DNA from: Flavobacterium fontis
GTDB taxonomy: Bacteria; Bacteroidota; Bacteroidia; Flavobacteriales; Flavobacteriaceae
NCBI RefSeq assembly: GCF_900129405.1
Contig: NZ_FQVQ01000014.1
Location: 33,770-97,769, forward strand
Direction of reading: 5' to 3'
Length of the DNA stretch: 64,000 nt
Positions within the stretch are counted from its first letter, which is position 1. Each line of letters opens with the position of its first letter. A program made the translations under genes and the position numbers. Below, in pieces: positions 1 through 8,730 of the stretch. The notes under the pieces were generated by a model. That model did no database searches. It saw nothing but the letters and a program-made list of their open reading frames with translations, and was not told where the DNA came from.

Positions 1-153
1 TATTTTTACCTTCAAAAAAAGGAGGAAAAGTTTAAAGAATGGCGGCAAGTGGTAGACCAAAACGCAGATGCGGGATTGCAATACCAGTTATTCATGCAAC
101 AATTGGAACGAAATTGGAACAATCGGCCCTCGCATGAAATGAAAAAACTATAA
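1..153 (+). CDS. C-terminal end of an unidentified protein (partial)
   Basis: An open frame enters from the left edge and stops at TAA 151-153, giving 50 residues ending HEMKKL. The visible part is charged and helical-looking, rich in K, E, Q, N and W, with no membrane segment or motif that I recognise. The 160 bases after it are very A+T rich and hold no other gene. The start and function cannot be told from this window. Confidence 0.5.
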   Translation, partial: YFYLQKKEEKFKEWRQVVDQNADAGLQYQLFMQQLERNWNNRPSHEMKKL

Positions 154-315
154 ATGCTACTTTGTTAGTTATCAGAGGCAATATGTGATATTTTAAGAAG
201 TGTTTTAACATTTTTTACTACAAAAAAATATTAATTAAGGTTAAATCATCGTAAATTATTAATTTTCTATTTTTTGTAAGTTTTTTTTTCTTAATTTTAG
301 GAAAAAGAAAAAGCT

Positions 316-861
316 ATGCATGGAGTAGTTAATCAAGCCATCGAAGGATTAATCTCCCAGCGCTTTGGTACTGAAGCCTGGGAAGAGATTCGTATCGCCT
401 CACAGTGCGCTGATACCACGTTTTATAACAATCATAATTATTCGGATACGGTTACCTATGCCTTGGTGGTCAATGCGTCCAAGATCTTGGATATGGACAT
501 TCAGACCTTGTTGTTTGAATTTGGAAAGTACTGGGTACTTACCATTGCGGCCGAAAAATATGCAGCCTTGTTACATTCGGCGGGTAAAGGATTGCGCGAG
601 TTCTTGGTGAATCTACCCAACTTTCACAGCCGAGTGATGTTGTATTATCCCGAAATAACTCCCCCTGAGTTTAAGGTATTGGAGGTGTCGGATACTACTT
701 TGGAATTGCAATATTTCTCGAAACGCCCTGGGTTACATCCTTTTGTATCCGGAATTTTGGAGGGTCTAAGCACATTTTTTGAAACCCCGGCCACAATAGA
801 ATTGATGGATACCTCTATGGAAGACGAATACCACAAGAGTGTTTTTTCACTGCATTTCTAA
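316..861 (+). CDS. H-NOX (heme NO-binding) sensor protein
   Basis: This is a stand-alone heme-nitric oxide/oxygen binding (HNOB) domain protein of 181 residues, the usual length for bacterial H-NOX. The family binds ferrous heme and senses NO, then controls a partner histidine kinase. Visible hallmarks are the MHGVVN start, a candidate proximal heme ligand His104 in PNFHSR, and the heme-propionate motif Y133-x-S135-x-R137 (YFSKR). There is no signal peptide or membrane segment, so it should be cytoplasmic. It lies 38 bases upstream of a kinase with an HNOBA-like N-terminus and then a response regulator, which fits an H-NOX signalling operon. The distal pocket cannot be judged by eye, so O2 binding is not excluded, but NO sensing is the family norm without a distal Tyr. 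Confidence 0.93.
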   Translation: MHGVVNQAIEGLISQRFGTEAWEEIRIASQCADTTFYNNHNYSDTVTYALVVNASKILDMDIQTLLFEFGKYWVLTIAAEKYAALLHSAGKGLREFLVNLPNFHSRVMLYYPEITPPEFKVLEVSDTTLELQYFSKRPGLHPFVSGILEGLSTFFETPATIELMDTSMEDEYHKSVFSLHF

Positions 862-899
862 ATGCATTTTCCCAAAATCCTACCCAAATCCTACTGTAA

Positions 900-2027
900 A
901 TGCAAACCTTAAAAAAATTATTCCCATTTTATTTGCGCCTCGACAAGGATCTCAACATTATTGAGTACGGACGCAGTATGGGAAAACTTTTGCACGAAAA
1001 CGGTTCTTTTAAGGACCATTTTAAGTTTATTCGTCCCAATTTTGGGATAACCCACTCCTTTGCTTCCATTGCTGAATTTTTGGATCAGTTTTTCATTCTT
1101 GAGTTATTCCATCATCCTAAAAAAGTTCGATTCAAAGGCCAATTCATCATTCACCATGAACACGAAGATGAACTCTGGTTTTGCGGTTCTCCATGGTTGA
1201 TGTCGGTTGAGGATTTGCAACAGCACGATTTGTTTGTGACCGATTTTGCGCAACATGATTCGGCTATTGACACCTTGTTAATGTTGAATCAAAACTTGCT
1301 TAATTTGCAAGATAACAGTAAAATGATTGCCGATTTGAAGCAAAAAAACGAACGATTGCAACAAGTTAACGAGCGACTCGATGCAATTGTTTATGCCATC
1401 ACGCATGATTTCCGCGCCCCGTTACTGGCGAGTATTGGCTTGCTTCAATTGCCTGAATCGATGGTGCTGGAGGAACTTCCCGAAATTTTACATACGTTAA
1501 AACGACTGGACCGTACCATCATTCACCTGAACGAACTCTCTAAAAATGAAAAGATTGCCTTAAAGTTTTCGACTATAAACTGGGAGGAGCTGATTCGCGA
1601 GAGCTACCATAATTATTCGGTAATTTATGGTATAAAAATCCCCATTCACCTTTCGATCAATGAAACTACCCCATTTCATTCGGACACTTTTCGTATTCGT
1701 ACGATAGTCAACAATCTGATATCCAATGCGATTAAGTATGCGCGACCTGTCCTAGAAGAAACGTCTTTTATCAAAATTAGTATTCACACCGACCCAAGTT
1801 CGTGTATCTTTACGATAGAAGATAATGGAGAGGGCATCGATGAAAAAAATTTAGAAAACATTTTTAAACTTTTCTATCGCGCCTCGATTAAATCACAAGG
1901 CAATGGGATTGGACTGTATATCATCAAAGAAATGGTGCAATACCTTAAAGGTACCGTCACCGTAAAATCGGTTAAAAATGAAGGCACCACCTTTACGTTA
2001 AAATTCCCTAATCAAAAACTTGAATAA
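900..2027 (+). CDS. H-NOX-associated histidine kinase (HNOBA-like)
   Basis: This 375-residue soluble sensor kinase has three regions. Residues 1-120 look like a heme-NO-binding-associated (HNOBA) domain, with the FKDHFKFIRP stretch. A coiled coil follows at about 135-165. The HisKA/HATPase core has an H-box at His169 (YAITHDFRAPL), an N-box NNLISNAIKYA, G1 DNGEGID and G2 GNGIGLYIIKE. It should autophosphorylate on His169 under control of the H-NOX protein encoded 38 bases upstream and pass phosphate to the next gene's receiver domain. No membrane segments are seen. The assignment of the N-terminal domain rests on position and on one motif. Confidence 0.9.
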   Translation: MQTLKKLFPFYLRLDKDLNIIEYGRSMGKLLHENGSFKDHFKFIRPNFGITHSFASIAEFLDQFFILELFHHPKKVRFKGQFIIHHEHEDELWFCGSPWLMSVEDLQQHDLFVTDFAQHDSAIDTLLMLNQNLLNLQDNSKMIADLKQKNERLQQVNERLDAIVYAITHDFRAPLLASIGLLQLPESMVLEELPEILHTLKRLDRTIIHLNELSKNEKIALKFSTINWEELIRESYHNYSVIYGIKIPIHLSINETTPFHSDTFRIRTIVNNLISNAIKYARPVLEETSFIKISIHTDPSSCIFTIEDNGEGIDEKNLENIFKLFYRASIKSQGNGIGLYIIKEMVQYLKGTVTVKSVKNEGTTFTLKFPNQKLE

Positions 2028-2031
2028 CCCC

Positions 2032-2418
2032 ATGAAAACTCATTTTTATATTATTGACGACGACGAACTCTTCTTAAAATTAGGAAAAATGTACCTTGAA
2101 ATGGGGACGTGCACTTCGTCGGTAACGCTTTTTAATTATGCTACCGAAGCGTTGAAAGCGATTGAAAATATGGAAGAATTTCTTGACCAACGGTATGTGG
2201 TTTTTTTGGACTTGAACATGCCGATTCTCAACGGATTTGGTTTTTTGGAGGCTTTAGAAAAAAAACCGATACTCCTGCAAAAAAACATCCAAATTTATGT
2301 ACTCACCTCCTCGATTAATCATGATGATATCGAGCGCATCAAGCAATATAAATCCGTTACAGAATATTTAAACAAACCCATGACCCGTGAAATGGTGCAA
2401 CATGTTTGTGCCTCCTAG
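2032..2418 (+). CDS. Single-domain response regulator
   Basis: This is a CheY-like receiver domain of 128 residues with no output domain. The acidic cluster is IIDDDE, the phospho-acceptor is Asp60 in VVFLDLNMP, the switch Thr/Ser is in YVLTSS and the conserved Lys is in YLNKPM. The reading frame can be extended to a TTG at 2020 that overlaps the kinase stop. I chose the ATG at 2032, which puts the normal family start five bases after the kinase stop codon. It probably receives phosphate from the kinase and acts by protein-protein contact; the target is unknown. Confidence 0.9.
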   Translation: MKTHFYIIDDDELFLKLGKMYLEMGTCTSSVTLFNYATEALKAIENMEEFLDQRYVVFLDLNMPILNGFGFLEALEKKPILLQKNIQIYVLTSSINHDDIERIKQYKSVTEYLNKPMTREMVQHVCAS

Positions 2419-2440
2419 GGGAAGATTGAAGTTATAAAAA

Positions 2441-2470
2441 AAACCCGATGTCGAAATGGCATCGGAGTTT
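2441..2470. terminator. Bidirectional terminator between response regulator and lpdA
   Basis: The stem CCGATG (2445-2450) / CATCGG (2460-2465) is flanked by an A-run on the left and T residues on the right. It sits between two convergent genes and can serve both. Confidence 0.7.
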
Positions 2471-2489
2471 GTTAAATGAATAAATGCTG

Positions 2490-3893
2490 TTATACATGCA
2501 AGGCGCGATTGTCTGTTGCAGCAAGCGCGGCTTCTTTAATAGCTTCGGCAAATGTTGGATGCGCATGCGACATTCGCGTGAGATCCTCGGCAGATGCCCG
2601 GAATTCCATCGCAACGACTGCTTCTGCAATCAAATCGGCACAACGGGCTCCAATCATGTGCATTCCTAAAATTTCATCGGTTTTCGCATCGGCTAAAACT
2701 TTTACAAATCCGTCCAAATCGGCACTGGCACGCGCACGACCCAGGGCTTTAAAGGGAAAACTCCCCGCTTTGTAAGCGATTCCTTCGGCTTTCAATTGCT
2801 CTTCGGTTTTTCCTACTCCAGCCACTTCAGGCCAAGTGTAGACTACCCCTGGAATCAAGTTATAATCGATATGGGGACGTTGGCCGGCAATAAATTCGGC
2901 TACCATTACCCCTTCTTCTTCCGCTTTGTGCGCCAACATAGCACCACGTACCACATCGCCAATAGCATAAATATTGGAAGCCGACGTTTGCAAATGATCG
3001 TTTACTTCCACTTGACCGCGTTCCGTAATTTTTACCCCCGCAGCTGCTGCATTCAATCCGTCGGTATACGGACGACGCCCTACGGCCACCAAACAGTAAT
3101 CGCCTTCCAACACCAACTCGTTTCCTTTGGCATCATCGGCTTTCACGGTCACGGCTTTCCCTTTACGGGTTACCTCTTTGACTTTGTGGGAGGTATAAAA
3201 CTTCATGCCTTGTTTTTTCAACACTTTGGTCAATTCTTTAGACAAAGCGCCATCCATCCCAGGAATGATTCGATCCAAATATTCTACGACAGACACTTGA
3301 GCGCCCAAACGCAAATACACTTGTCCCAATTCAATCCCAATAACTCCACCGCCAATAATCACCAAATGCTTGGGTACTTCGGTCATTTTTAAGGCTTCTG
3401 TAGACGTAATGATACGTTCTTTATCCACCGAAATAAAGGGCAGCGTAGAAGGTTTAGAACCTGTAGCAATTATGGCATACTTCGTTTCAATTACTTCGTT
3501 TGAACCGTCATTTTTTGCTATATTAACATGGGTGGTATCGACAAACGAACCCACACCTTCAAATACAGTAATTTTATTTTTATCCATCAAGAACTTGATC
3601 CCACCACAGGTTTGATCCACCACTTGCTGCTTGCGTTCAATCATTTTGGCTAAATTAACCTTCACTTTCCCAGACACTTCAATACCGTGATCGGCAAAAT
3701 GTTGCAACTCCTCATAATGATGTGAAGAGGCCAACAAGGCTTTGGAGGGAATACATCCTACGTTTAAACAGGTACCTCCCAATGTAGCGTATTTTTCAAT
3801 AATTGCGGTTTTGAATCCCAATTGGGCGCAACGAATGGCTGCAACATAACCGCCGGGACCTGATCCAATAATCGTGATATCAAACTGACTCAT
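2490..3893 (-). CDS. lpdA: Dihydrolipoyl dehydrogenase (E3)
   Basis: This flavoprotein re-oxidises dihydrolipoyl groups of 2-oxoacid dehydrogenase and glycine-cleavage complexes, passing electrons to NAD+. It has 467 residues, a full-length family member. The FAD-binding motif GSGPGG is at residues 10-15. The redox disulfide is Cys42/Cys47 in GGTCLNVGCIPSKALL. The NAD-binding glycine motif is in IIGGGVIGIELG. The C-terminal active-site signature HAHPT has His443 and His445, followed by Glu450. It stands alone between convergent neighbours, with no E1 or E2 genes beside it, so it probably serves several complexes. Confidence 0.97.
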   Translation of the reverse strand: MSQFDITIIGSGPGGYVAAIRCAQLGFKTAIIEKYATLGGTCLNVGCIPSKALLASSHHYEELQHFADHGIEVSGKVKVNLAKMIERKQQVVDQTCGGIKFLMDKNKITVFEGVGSFVDTTHVNIAKNDGSNEVIETKYAIIATGSKPSTLPFISVDKERIITSTEALKMTEVPKHLVIIGGGVIGIELGQVYLRLGAQVSVVEYLDRIIPGMDGALSKELTKVLKKQGMKFYTSHKVKEVTRKGKAVTVKADDAKGNELVLEGDYCLVAVGRRPYTDGLNAAAAGVKITERGQVEVNDHLQTSASNIYAIGDVVRGAMLAHKAEEEGVMVAEFIAGQRPHIDYNLIPGVVYTWPEVAGVGKTEEQLKAEGIAYKAGSFPFKALGRARASADLDGFVKVLADAKTDEILGMHMIGARCADLIAEAVVAMEFRASAEDLTRMSHAHPTFAEAIKEAALAATDNRALHV

Positions 3894-3929
3894 ATAACTG
3901 ATTTTTGTTGTATTTTACAAATAGTAGAG

Positions 3930-3937
3930 CAAAATTA
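3930..3937 (-). promoter_or_regulatory. Candidate -7 box for lpdA
   Basis: The minus strand reads TAATTTTG, matching the Bacteroidota -7 consensus TAnnTTTG, 37 bases upstream of the lpdA start. I did not find a clear -33 TTG at normal spacing, so this is tentative. Confidence 0.35.
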
Positions 3938-4007
3938 CGAATGTTTTTTGGGTTCCCCTCTACAGATTGAAAAGAAAAAAAGGGTTTCTCAATTTTTACA
4001 TTTTGAA

Positions 4008-4460
4008 CTACAACTCGTAGGCAGTAGAATTTTTAATTTCCCCAATCATAAACGAACTGTGGGTACTCCCAATATGTTGCAAACGCGTTAATTTGGTTAC
4101 CATAAAATCGCGGTAAGCCTCCATATCTTTTACGGCAATTTTTAAAATATAATCATAATCTCCACTCACGTGAAAACACTCCAAAACCTCGGAGAGTTGC
4201 ACGACTTCTGCTTCAAAACGCACCAAATAATCTTTGGTATGTTGGATCAATTTAATATGGCAAAAAACGACAAACGATTGGTCAATTTTTTTCCGATCCA
4301 ATAAGGCTACATAGCCCTTGATGACCCCCTCGCGCTCCATTTTTCGAATGCGTTCATAGACAGCCGTCACCGACATTTGCAATTTTATCGCCATTTCTTT
4401 ATTGGTCATGCGGGCATCATTTTGCAAAAAACCAACGATTTTTTTGTCGATTGCGTCCAT
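4008..4460 (-). CDS. Lrp/AsnC-family transcriptional regulator
   Basis: The protein has 150 residues from the chosen ATG at 4460 (MDAIDKKIVGFL). The frame can extend upstream, but the added residues are hydrophobic and not family-like. An N-terminal helix-turn-helix (residues ~5-55, with MTNKEMAIKLQMS and YERIRKMEREGVI) is followed by the RAM ligand-binding domain (GDYDYILKIAVKDMEAYRDF). Lrp/AsnC proteins bind amino acids as effectors. It is divergent from a Cys/Met-metabolism PLP enzyme, the usual arrangement of a local regulator and its target. Inverted repeats in the shared intergenic region are candidate operators. Confidence 0.92.
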   Translation of the reverse strand: MDAIDKKIVGFLQNDARMTNKEMAIKLQMSVTAVYERIRKMEREGVIKGYVALLDRKKIDQSFVVFCHIKLIQHTKDYLVRFEAEVVQLSEVLECFHVSGDYDYILKIAVKDMEAYRDFMVTKLTRLQHIGSTHSSFMIGEIKNSTAYEL

Positions 4461-4483
4461 CAGATAAATTTTCAGAGAATAGA

Positions 4484-4553
4484 TTAGATTTCCGTAAAAA
4501 TAAAAATATTTATCTAATTTAATCAAAAATTATAGTTTCATTTTCTATAATTT
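4484..4553. promoter_or_regulatory. Inverted repeats in the Lrp / PLP-lyase intergenic region
   Basis: A perfect 9-bp inverted repeat, AAATTATAG (4527-4535) and CTATAATTT (4545-4553), lies midway between the divergent starts. A second shorter pair, TTAGAT (4484-4489) and ATCTAA (4512-4517), lies close to the regulator start. Both are plausible Lrp-family binding sites. Binding itself is inferred. Confidence 0.4.
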
Positions 4554-4616
4554 AAAATTTATGTTGAAAATTTATAAGTATAGTTTGATATTTGAATTCG
4601 CAACACCTTATTTCGT

Positions 4617-5834
4617 ATGGAAAATTTACATCCTGAGGCCTTTCATCCGGCCGATCATATTCAAGACTTGCAATACTTTGGCGAATTTGGTGGCGTGAAT
4701 CCCTCAATTTCGGATTCCTCTACCTATACTTTTTTGTCGGCCAAGACCATGTTTGACACTTTTGAAGGAAATGCCGAGGGCTGTTATTTGTACTCGCGGC
4801 ATTCCTCGCCCATGAATTTGTATTTGGGTCAGGCCCTCGCCGCTATGGAAGGAACCACCGGGGCCAATGTAACCGCCTCGGGAATGGGCGCTATAACTTC
4901 GGTACTATTACAACTTTGTGCTAGCGGGGACCAAATCGTTTCGAGTCGCACAATCTATGGCGGAACGTATGCGTTTATGAAAAATGTATTGCCCAAGTGG
5001 CAGATTCAAACGCATTTTGTAGACATCACCAAATTGGATGTAGTCGAAGCCGCCATTACTCCGCAAACCAAAATCTTGTATTGTGAAACCGTGAGCAATC
5101 CGTTGTTGGAAGTCGCCGATATACAAGGGTTAGCTCTGTTGGCCAAAAAATATAACTTAAAACTCGTTGTCGACAATACCTTTTCACCCTTACAGGTGGC
5201 GCCAGCTCAATGGGGCGCTGATGTGGTCATTCATAGTTTAACAAAGTTTATCAATGGAAGCTCCGATACGGTTGGAGGTGTTATTTGTAGTTCGCAAGAA
5301 TTCATCAATGATTTGCGCAATGTCAATGATGGAGCGTGCATGCTGTTGGGACCTACCATGGATAGCTTGCGCTCGGCTTCGATATTAAAAAATCTCCGCA
5401 CCTTACACATCCGTATGAAACAGCACAGTCATAATGCGCTTTATTTGGCAACTCGCTTTGAAGAAGACGGCTTAAAAGTAGTCTACCCTGGATTACAAAG
5501 TCACCCCAGTCATGCGCTTTTCACACGGCAAATGAATTCCGAATACGGCTATGGTGGCATGATGACGTTGGATGTCGGAACGTTGGACCGCGCCAATGCC
5601 TTAATGGAATTGATGCAACACAATAATTTGGGCTATCTAGCGGTAAGTCTTGGATTTTATAAAACCTTATTCAGTGCTCCTGGCACCTCTACGTCCAGTG
5701 AAATACCGTTGGATGAACAACACGAAATGGGATTGACCGATGGCTTGATTCGTTTTTCGATTGGCTTGGATAATGACATTGAACGAACCTATCAAAAAAT
5801 GTCGGATTGCATGCGGCAACTTGGGATATTATAG
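4617..5834 (+). CDS. Cys/Met-metabolism PLP-dependent enzyme (methionine gamma-lyase-like)
   Basis: This 405-residue enzyme belongs to the trans-sulfuration fold-type I PLP family (cystathionine synthases and lyases, methionine gamma-lyase). The PLP lysine is Lys210 in VVIHSLTKFINGSSD. The PLP-binding aspartate is in VVDNTF, and the N-terminal YSR of the neighbouring subunit is in CYLYSRHSSP. In methionine gamma-lyase a characteristic Cys sits in the YGCT segment; here the segment is IYGGTY with Gly, so strict gamma-lyase specificity is doubtful. The divergent Lrp-type regulator supports an amino-acid catabolic role. The substrate could be methionine, cystathionine, or O-acetyl- or O-succinyl-homoserine. 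Confidence 0.88.
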   Translation: MENLHPEAFHPADHIQDLQYFGEFGGVNPSISDSSTYTFLSAKTMFDTFEGNAEGCYLYSRHSSPMNLYLGQALAAMEGTTGANVTASGMGAITSVLLQLCASGDQIVSSRTIYGGTYAFMKNVLPKWQIQTHFVDITKLDVVEAAITPQTKILYCETVSNPLLEVADIQGLALLAKKYNLKLVVDNTFSPLQVAPAQWGADVVIHSLTKFINGSSDTVGGVICSSQEFINDLRNVNDGACMLLGPTMDSLRSASILKNLRTLHIRMKQHSHNALYLATRFEEDGLKVVYPGLQSHPSHALFTRQMNSEYGYGGMMTLDVGTLDRANALMELMQHNNLGYLAVSLGFYKTLFSAPGTSTSSEIPLDEQHEMGLTDGLIRFSIGLDNDIERTYQKMSDCMRQLGIL

Positions 5835-5857
5835 TGATGCAACACTAAACATAAAAA

Positions 5858-5886
5858 AAAAGGGATCTTAAAGCGATCCCTTTTTT
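5858..5886. terminator. Bidirectional terminator
   Basis: The stem AAGGGATC / GATCCCTT has a 7-base loop, an A-run to the left and a T-run to the right (5881-5886). It lies between convergent genes. Confidence 0.85.
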
Positions 5887-5890
5887 AGTA

Positions 5891-7813
5891 TTATGATGAT
5901 TGGTTCAACTTGCTATTTTTATAACTGAAGCCAAAATAAATCGATAATCCAATGAGGAGCCAAATCGAGAAGTACAACCAATTCCAAACACTCAATTCGG
6001 CCATCATGTATAGACAGCTTACCAAACCGAGGAGTGGAATTAAGGACAAATTCTTCTGATAGGCCCATGCCCCCAAGGCCATGAGTACAATAATAAAAAT
6101 CCACATTGGAATTTTATGTGAAAATAAAGCCCATCCCGATTCGTATTTCAACCCCGCATCTATCGGTAAAGCATCGACTAGCGAATGGTAGGCATTCGTA
6201 TCTTCGGCAAACATTTGAAGTGTTTTCTCTAAATCGACTTCTTTGCTTTTTACCAATTTTAAATCATACAAGTATTGAATCACTTGGGCCGCTTCAGCCT
6301 CTTTCAATGAAGTGACGAGGGTCGTGGGACTGTTGAGCTGTTTCTTATTGGTAATAAAATCGACTACCCCTTGTTTATTAAAGTAAAACGAACTTATTAA
6401 CCCTAAAAACAACAGGACTGGAAAAATGTATTTGGCGTTGACATAGGGCGTTTTAAATTTCCCACGAGGAACATCAGGACGGTTTTGCAATACCAATACC
6501 CCAGCACAAACCAAAACAAAAGCAAATAAAGTACCAATACTACATAAGTCGGTCACCAAGGTTAGATTCAAAAAAAGTGCAGGGATTGCTACAACAAATC
6601 CGGTTACAATAGTGGCATACGAAGGCGTTTTATAGCGCGGATGCACTCGTGAGAAACGCTTTGGCAACAACCCGTCGCGACTCATACTCATCCAAATTCG
6701 GGGCTGTCCCATTTGAAAAACCAAGAGCACACTCGCCATCGCCACAACGGCGCTCACCGCGATAATACCTGACATCCATTTTAAGTCCAATTGATCAAAT
6801 ACAAAAGCTAACGGATCACCGACATTTAACTGATCATAAGCAACCATTCCTGTTAAAACTAAAGCTATAATAATATATAAAATGGTACAAATGATGATGG
6901 CCCACATCATTCCTTTGGGCAAATCGCGTTGGGGATCTTTACATTCTTCGGCAGTGGTTGAAATGGCATCAAAACCGATGTATGCAAAAAATACAGCCGA
7001 AACCCCTTTAAGCACACCGCTAACTCCATTGGGTGCAAAAGGATCCCAATTGTCCGTATCAACGTAAAATAGCCCAACCGCAATCACCAACAAGATGATG
7101 CATAACTTCACTATCACCATAAGATTACTTGCATTACGCGACTCTTTCATGCCCCGATACACCAAATAGGTAATCAACACAATAATCAGCAATGCAGGTA
7201 AATCGGCAACCAAATGTAAACCGGCGATTGTAGGTGATGTGGTCCAAGCAGTATGCGCCGCCTGGAGGGCAGGACTTAAATCGGCAAAAGGTTTTCCGCT
7301 CTGCAACAAGGCGGTAGCTTCGGCAAACCCTTTGGAAGCAGACAGATAATCCATTTGAATCCATTGCGGCAAATGAATCCCCCCACTTTCAAGCAATCCT
7401 GTAAAATAATCACTCCATGAAATCGCCACGGTGATATTCCCAATCGCATATTCCATGATCAACGCCCATCCGATTATCCATGCAATAAGTTCTCCAAAAG
7501 CCACATACGAATACGTGTACGCACTGCCCGATACAGGAACCATTGAAGCAAATTCAGCGTAAGCAAAAGCAGCAAAACTACAGGCCAAGGCCGTAAAAAG
7601 AAAAAGAAAAATCACAGCGGGACCTCCATCGGCACTGGCTTTTCCAATGGTACTAAAAATTCCAGCACCAATGATGGCTGCAATCCCAAAAGCGGTCAAA
7701 TCCCTGGCTGTGAGGTGCTTTCCAAGTGCGTGATGTCCGTCGGACTCATTTTGGGCAACTTGTTGAAGGATATCATGAACCGATTTTTTTCGAAATAATT
7801 GGGAAAACTTCAT
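5891..7813 (-). CDS. APC-superfamily amino acid permease (cationic amino acid transporter type)
   Basis: This inner-membrane transporter has 640 residues. The N-terminal helix (HALGKHLTARDLTAFGIAAIIGAGIFSTIG) holds the APC signature of an unwound first transmembrane helix. About twelve to fourteen membrane segments follow. The overall pattern is that of bacterial CAT-like permeases, somewhat long for the family. Between about residues 485 and 580 there is a soluble insert (VKSKEVDLEKTLQMFAED and surroundings) before the last hydrophobic block, which explains the extra length. The substrate is not determined by the sequence. It is transcribed away from the peroxiredoxin gene. Confidence 0.9.
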   Translation of the reverse strand: MKFSQLFRKKSVHDILQQVAQNESDGHHALGKHLTARDLTAFGIAAIIGAGIFSTIGKASADGGPAVIFLFLFTALACSFAAFAYAEFASMVPVSGSAYTYSYVAFGELIAWIIGWALIMEYAIGNITVAISWSDYFTGLLESGGIHLPQWIQMDYLSASKGFAEATALLQSGKPFADLSPALQAAHTAWTTSPTIAGLHLVADLPALLIIVLITYLVYRGMKESRNASNLMVIVKLCIILLVIAVGLFYVDTDNWDPFAPNGVSGVLKGVSAVFFAYIGFDAISTTAEECKDPQRDLPKGMMWAIIICTILYIIIALVLTGMVAYDQLNVGDPLAFVFDQLDLKWMSGIIAVSAVVAMASVLLVFQMGQPRIWMSMSRDGLLPKRFSRVHPRYKTPSYATIVTGFVVAIPALFLNLTLVTDLCSIGTLFAFVLVCAGVLVLQNRPDVPRGKFKTPYVNAKYIFPVLLFLGLISSFYFNKQGVVDFITNKKQLNSPTTLVTSLKEAEAAQVIQYLYDLKLVKSKEVDLEKTLQMFAEDTNAYHSLVDALPIDAGLKYESGWALFSHKIPMWIFIIVLMALGAWAYQKNLSLIPLLGLVSCLYMMAELSVWNWLYFSIWLLIGLSIYFGFSYKNSKLNQSS

Positions 7814-7955
7814 GGTGTAATCGCTTTTTTTAGGCTAACAAATATAAACTTTTATTTGAAAGTGAAAGGCGTCCTGCTTTCACTCAAATAGTCAAAAACT
7901 ATTTCATGATAAAAACTAATAATAAAAACTAATACATATTCCTTGAAGTTGTATG

Positions 7956-7963
7956 TACTTTTG
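7956..7963 (+). promoter_or_regulatory. Candidate -7 box for the peroxiredoxin gene
   Basis: TACTTTTG matches the Bacteroidota -7 consensus TAnnTTTG, 41 bases upstream of the start codon at 8005. A TTG lies upstream at 7943, but closer than the usual -33 spacing. Confidence 0.45.
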
Positions 7964-8004
7964 TGGTGTCAAAAAACAATTTTTAATTTTAAAACACTAT
8001 AATT

Positions 8005-8643
8005 ATGTCATTAGTTGGAAAAAAATTCCCAAACATTACCGTAGATGCCATCTCTTTTATGGGAGACAATTTGCGCATCAACATTTTGGATGAAGCAGTA
8101 AAAAACAATAAAAAAGTATTGTTGTTTTGGTACCCCAAAGATTTCACTTTCGTTTGTCCTACGGAGTTGCATGCGTTTCAAGCGGCTTTGGAAGAATTTG
8201 AAGTACGTAACACAACCGTGATTGGGGCTTCTTGCGACACCAACGAAGTGCATTTCGCCTGGTTGAATACAGCCAAAAACAACGGAGGTATTGAAGGAGT
8301 AACCTATCCATTATTGGCTGACACTACCCGCAACTTATCGTCAGCACTAGGAATTTTGGATATCGAAGCTGGAGAATACAACGAAGACACTGACACAGTG
8401 CTTTTGGAAGGTTCGAATGTAACGTTCCGTGCTACTTATTTGATTGACGAAACAGGTAAAATTTTCCACGAAAGTGTAAACGACATGCCATTGGGTCGTA
8501 ACGTACAAGAGTACCTTCGTTTGATCGATGCGTACACCCACGTACAAACAAAAGGTGAAGTTTGTCCTGCCAACTGGGAAAAAGGAAAAGAAGCTATGAA
8601 TGCCGATCGTAACAGTACGGCTTCGTATTTATCAAATCACTAA
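8005..8643 (+). CDS. Typical 2-Cys peroxiredoxin (AhpC/Prx1 type)
   Basis: This 212-residue thiol peroxidase reduces H2O2 and organic peroxides. The peroxidatic Cys51 is in FTFVCPTELHAF and the resolving Cys187 is in GEVCPANW. Conserved structural residues around the active site (WYPKDFTFVCP) are present. The protein is cytosolic, with no signal peptide. A CGNC thioredoxin is encoded 87 bases downstream and could recycle its disulfide. A strong hairpin lies between the two genes. Confidence 0.96.
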   Translation: MSLVGKKFPNITVDAISFMGDNLRINILDEAVKNNKKVLLFWYPKDFTFVCPTELHAFQAALEEFEVRNTTVIGASCDTNEVHFAWLNTAKNNGGIEGVTYPLLADTTRNLSSALGILDIEAGEYNEDTDTVLLEGSNVTFRATYLIDETGKIFHESVNDMPLGRNVQEYLRLIDAYTHVQTKGEVCPANWEKGKEAMNADRNSTASYLSNH

Positions 8644-8655
8644 GAGCAAATCATT

Positions 8656-8710
8656 AGGGAACCGTTTCAGGTTTGAGTGGAATTTATCTCAAACTTGAAA
8701 CGGGAACCCT
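8656..8710 (+). other. Strong hairpin between peroxiredoxin and thioredoxin genes
   Basis: The left arm 8656-8677 and right arm 8688-8710 pair over about 18 positions, including CCGTTTCAGGTTTGAG against CTCAAACTTGAAACGG with a single G.T pair, around a ~10-base loop. No T-run follows, so it is more likely an mRNA-stabilising or processing stem, or a partial attenuator, than a full terminator. Confidence 0.55.
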
Positions 8711-8730
8711 AGAGCTAAAAATACAATCGC

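Noticed and set aside
2020..2031. TTG start for the response regulator
   Set aside because: The ATG at 2032 gives the normal family start and avoids adding a non-conserved four-residue leader.
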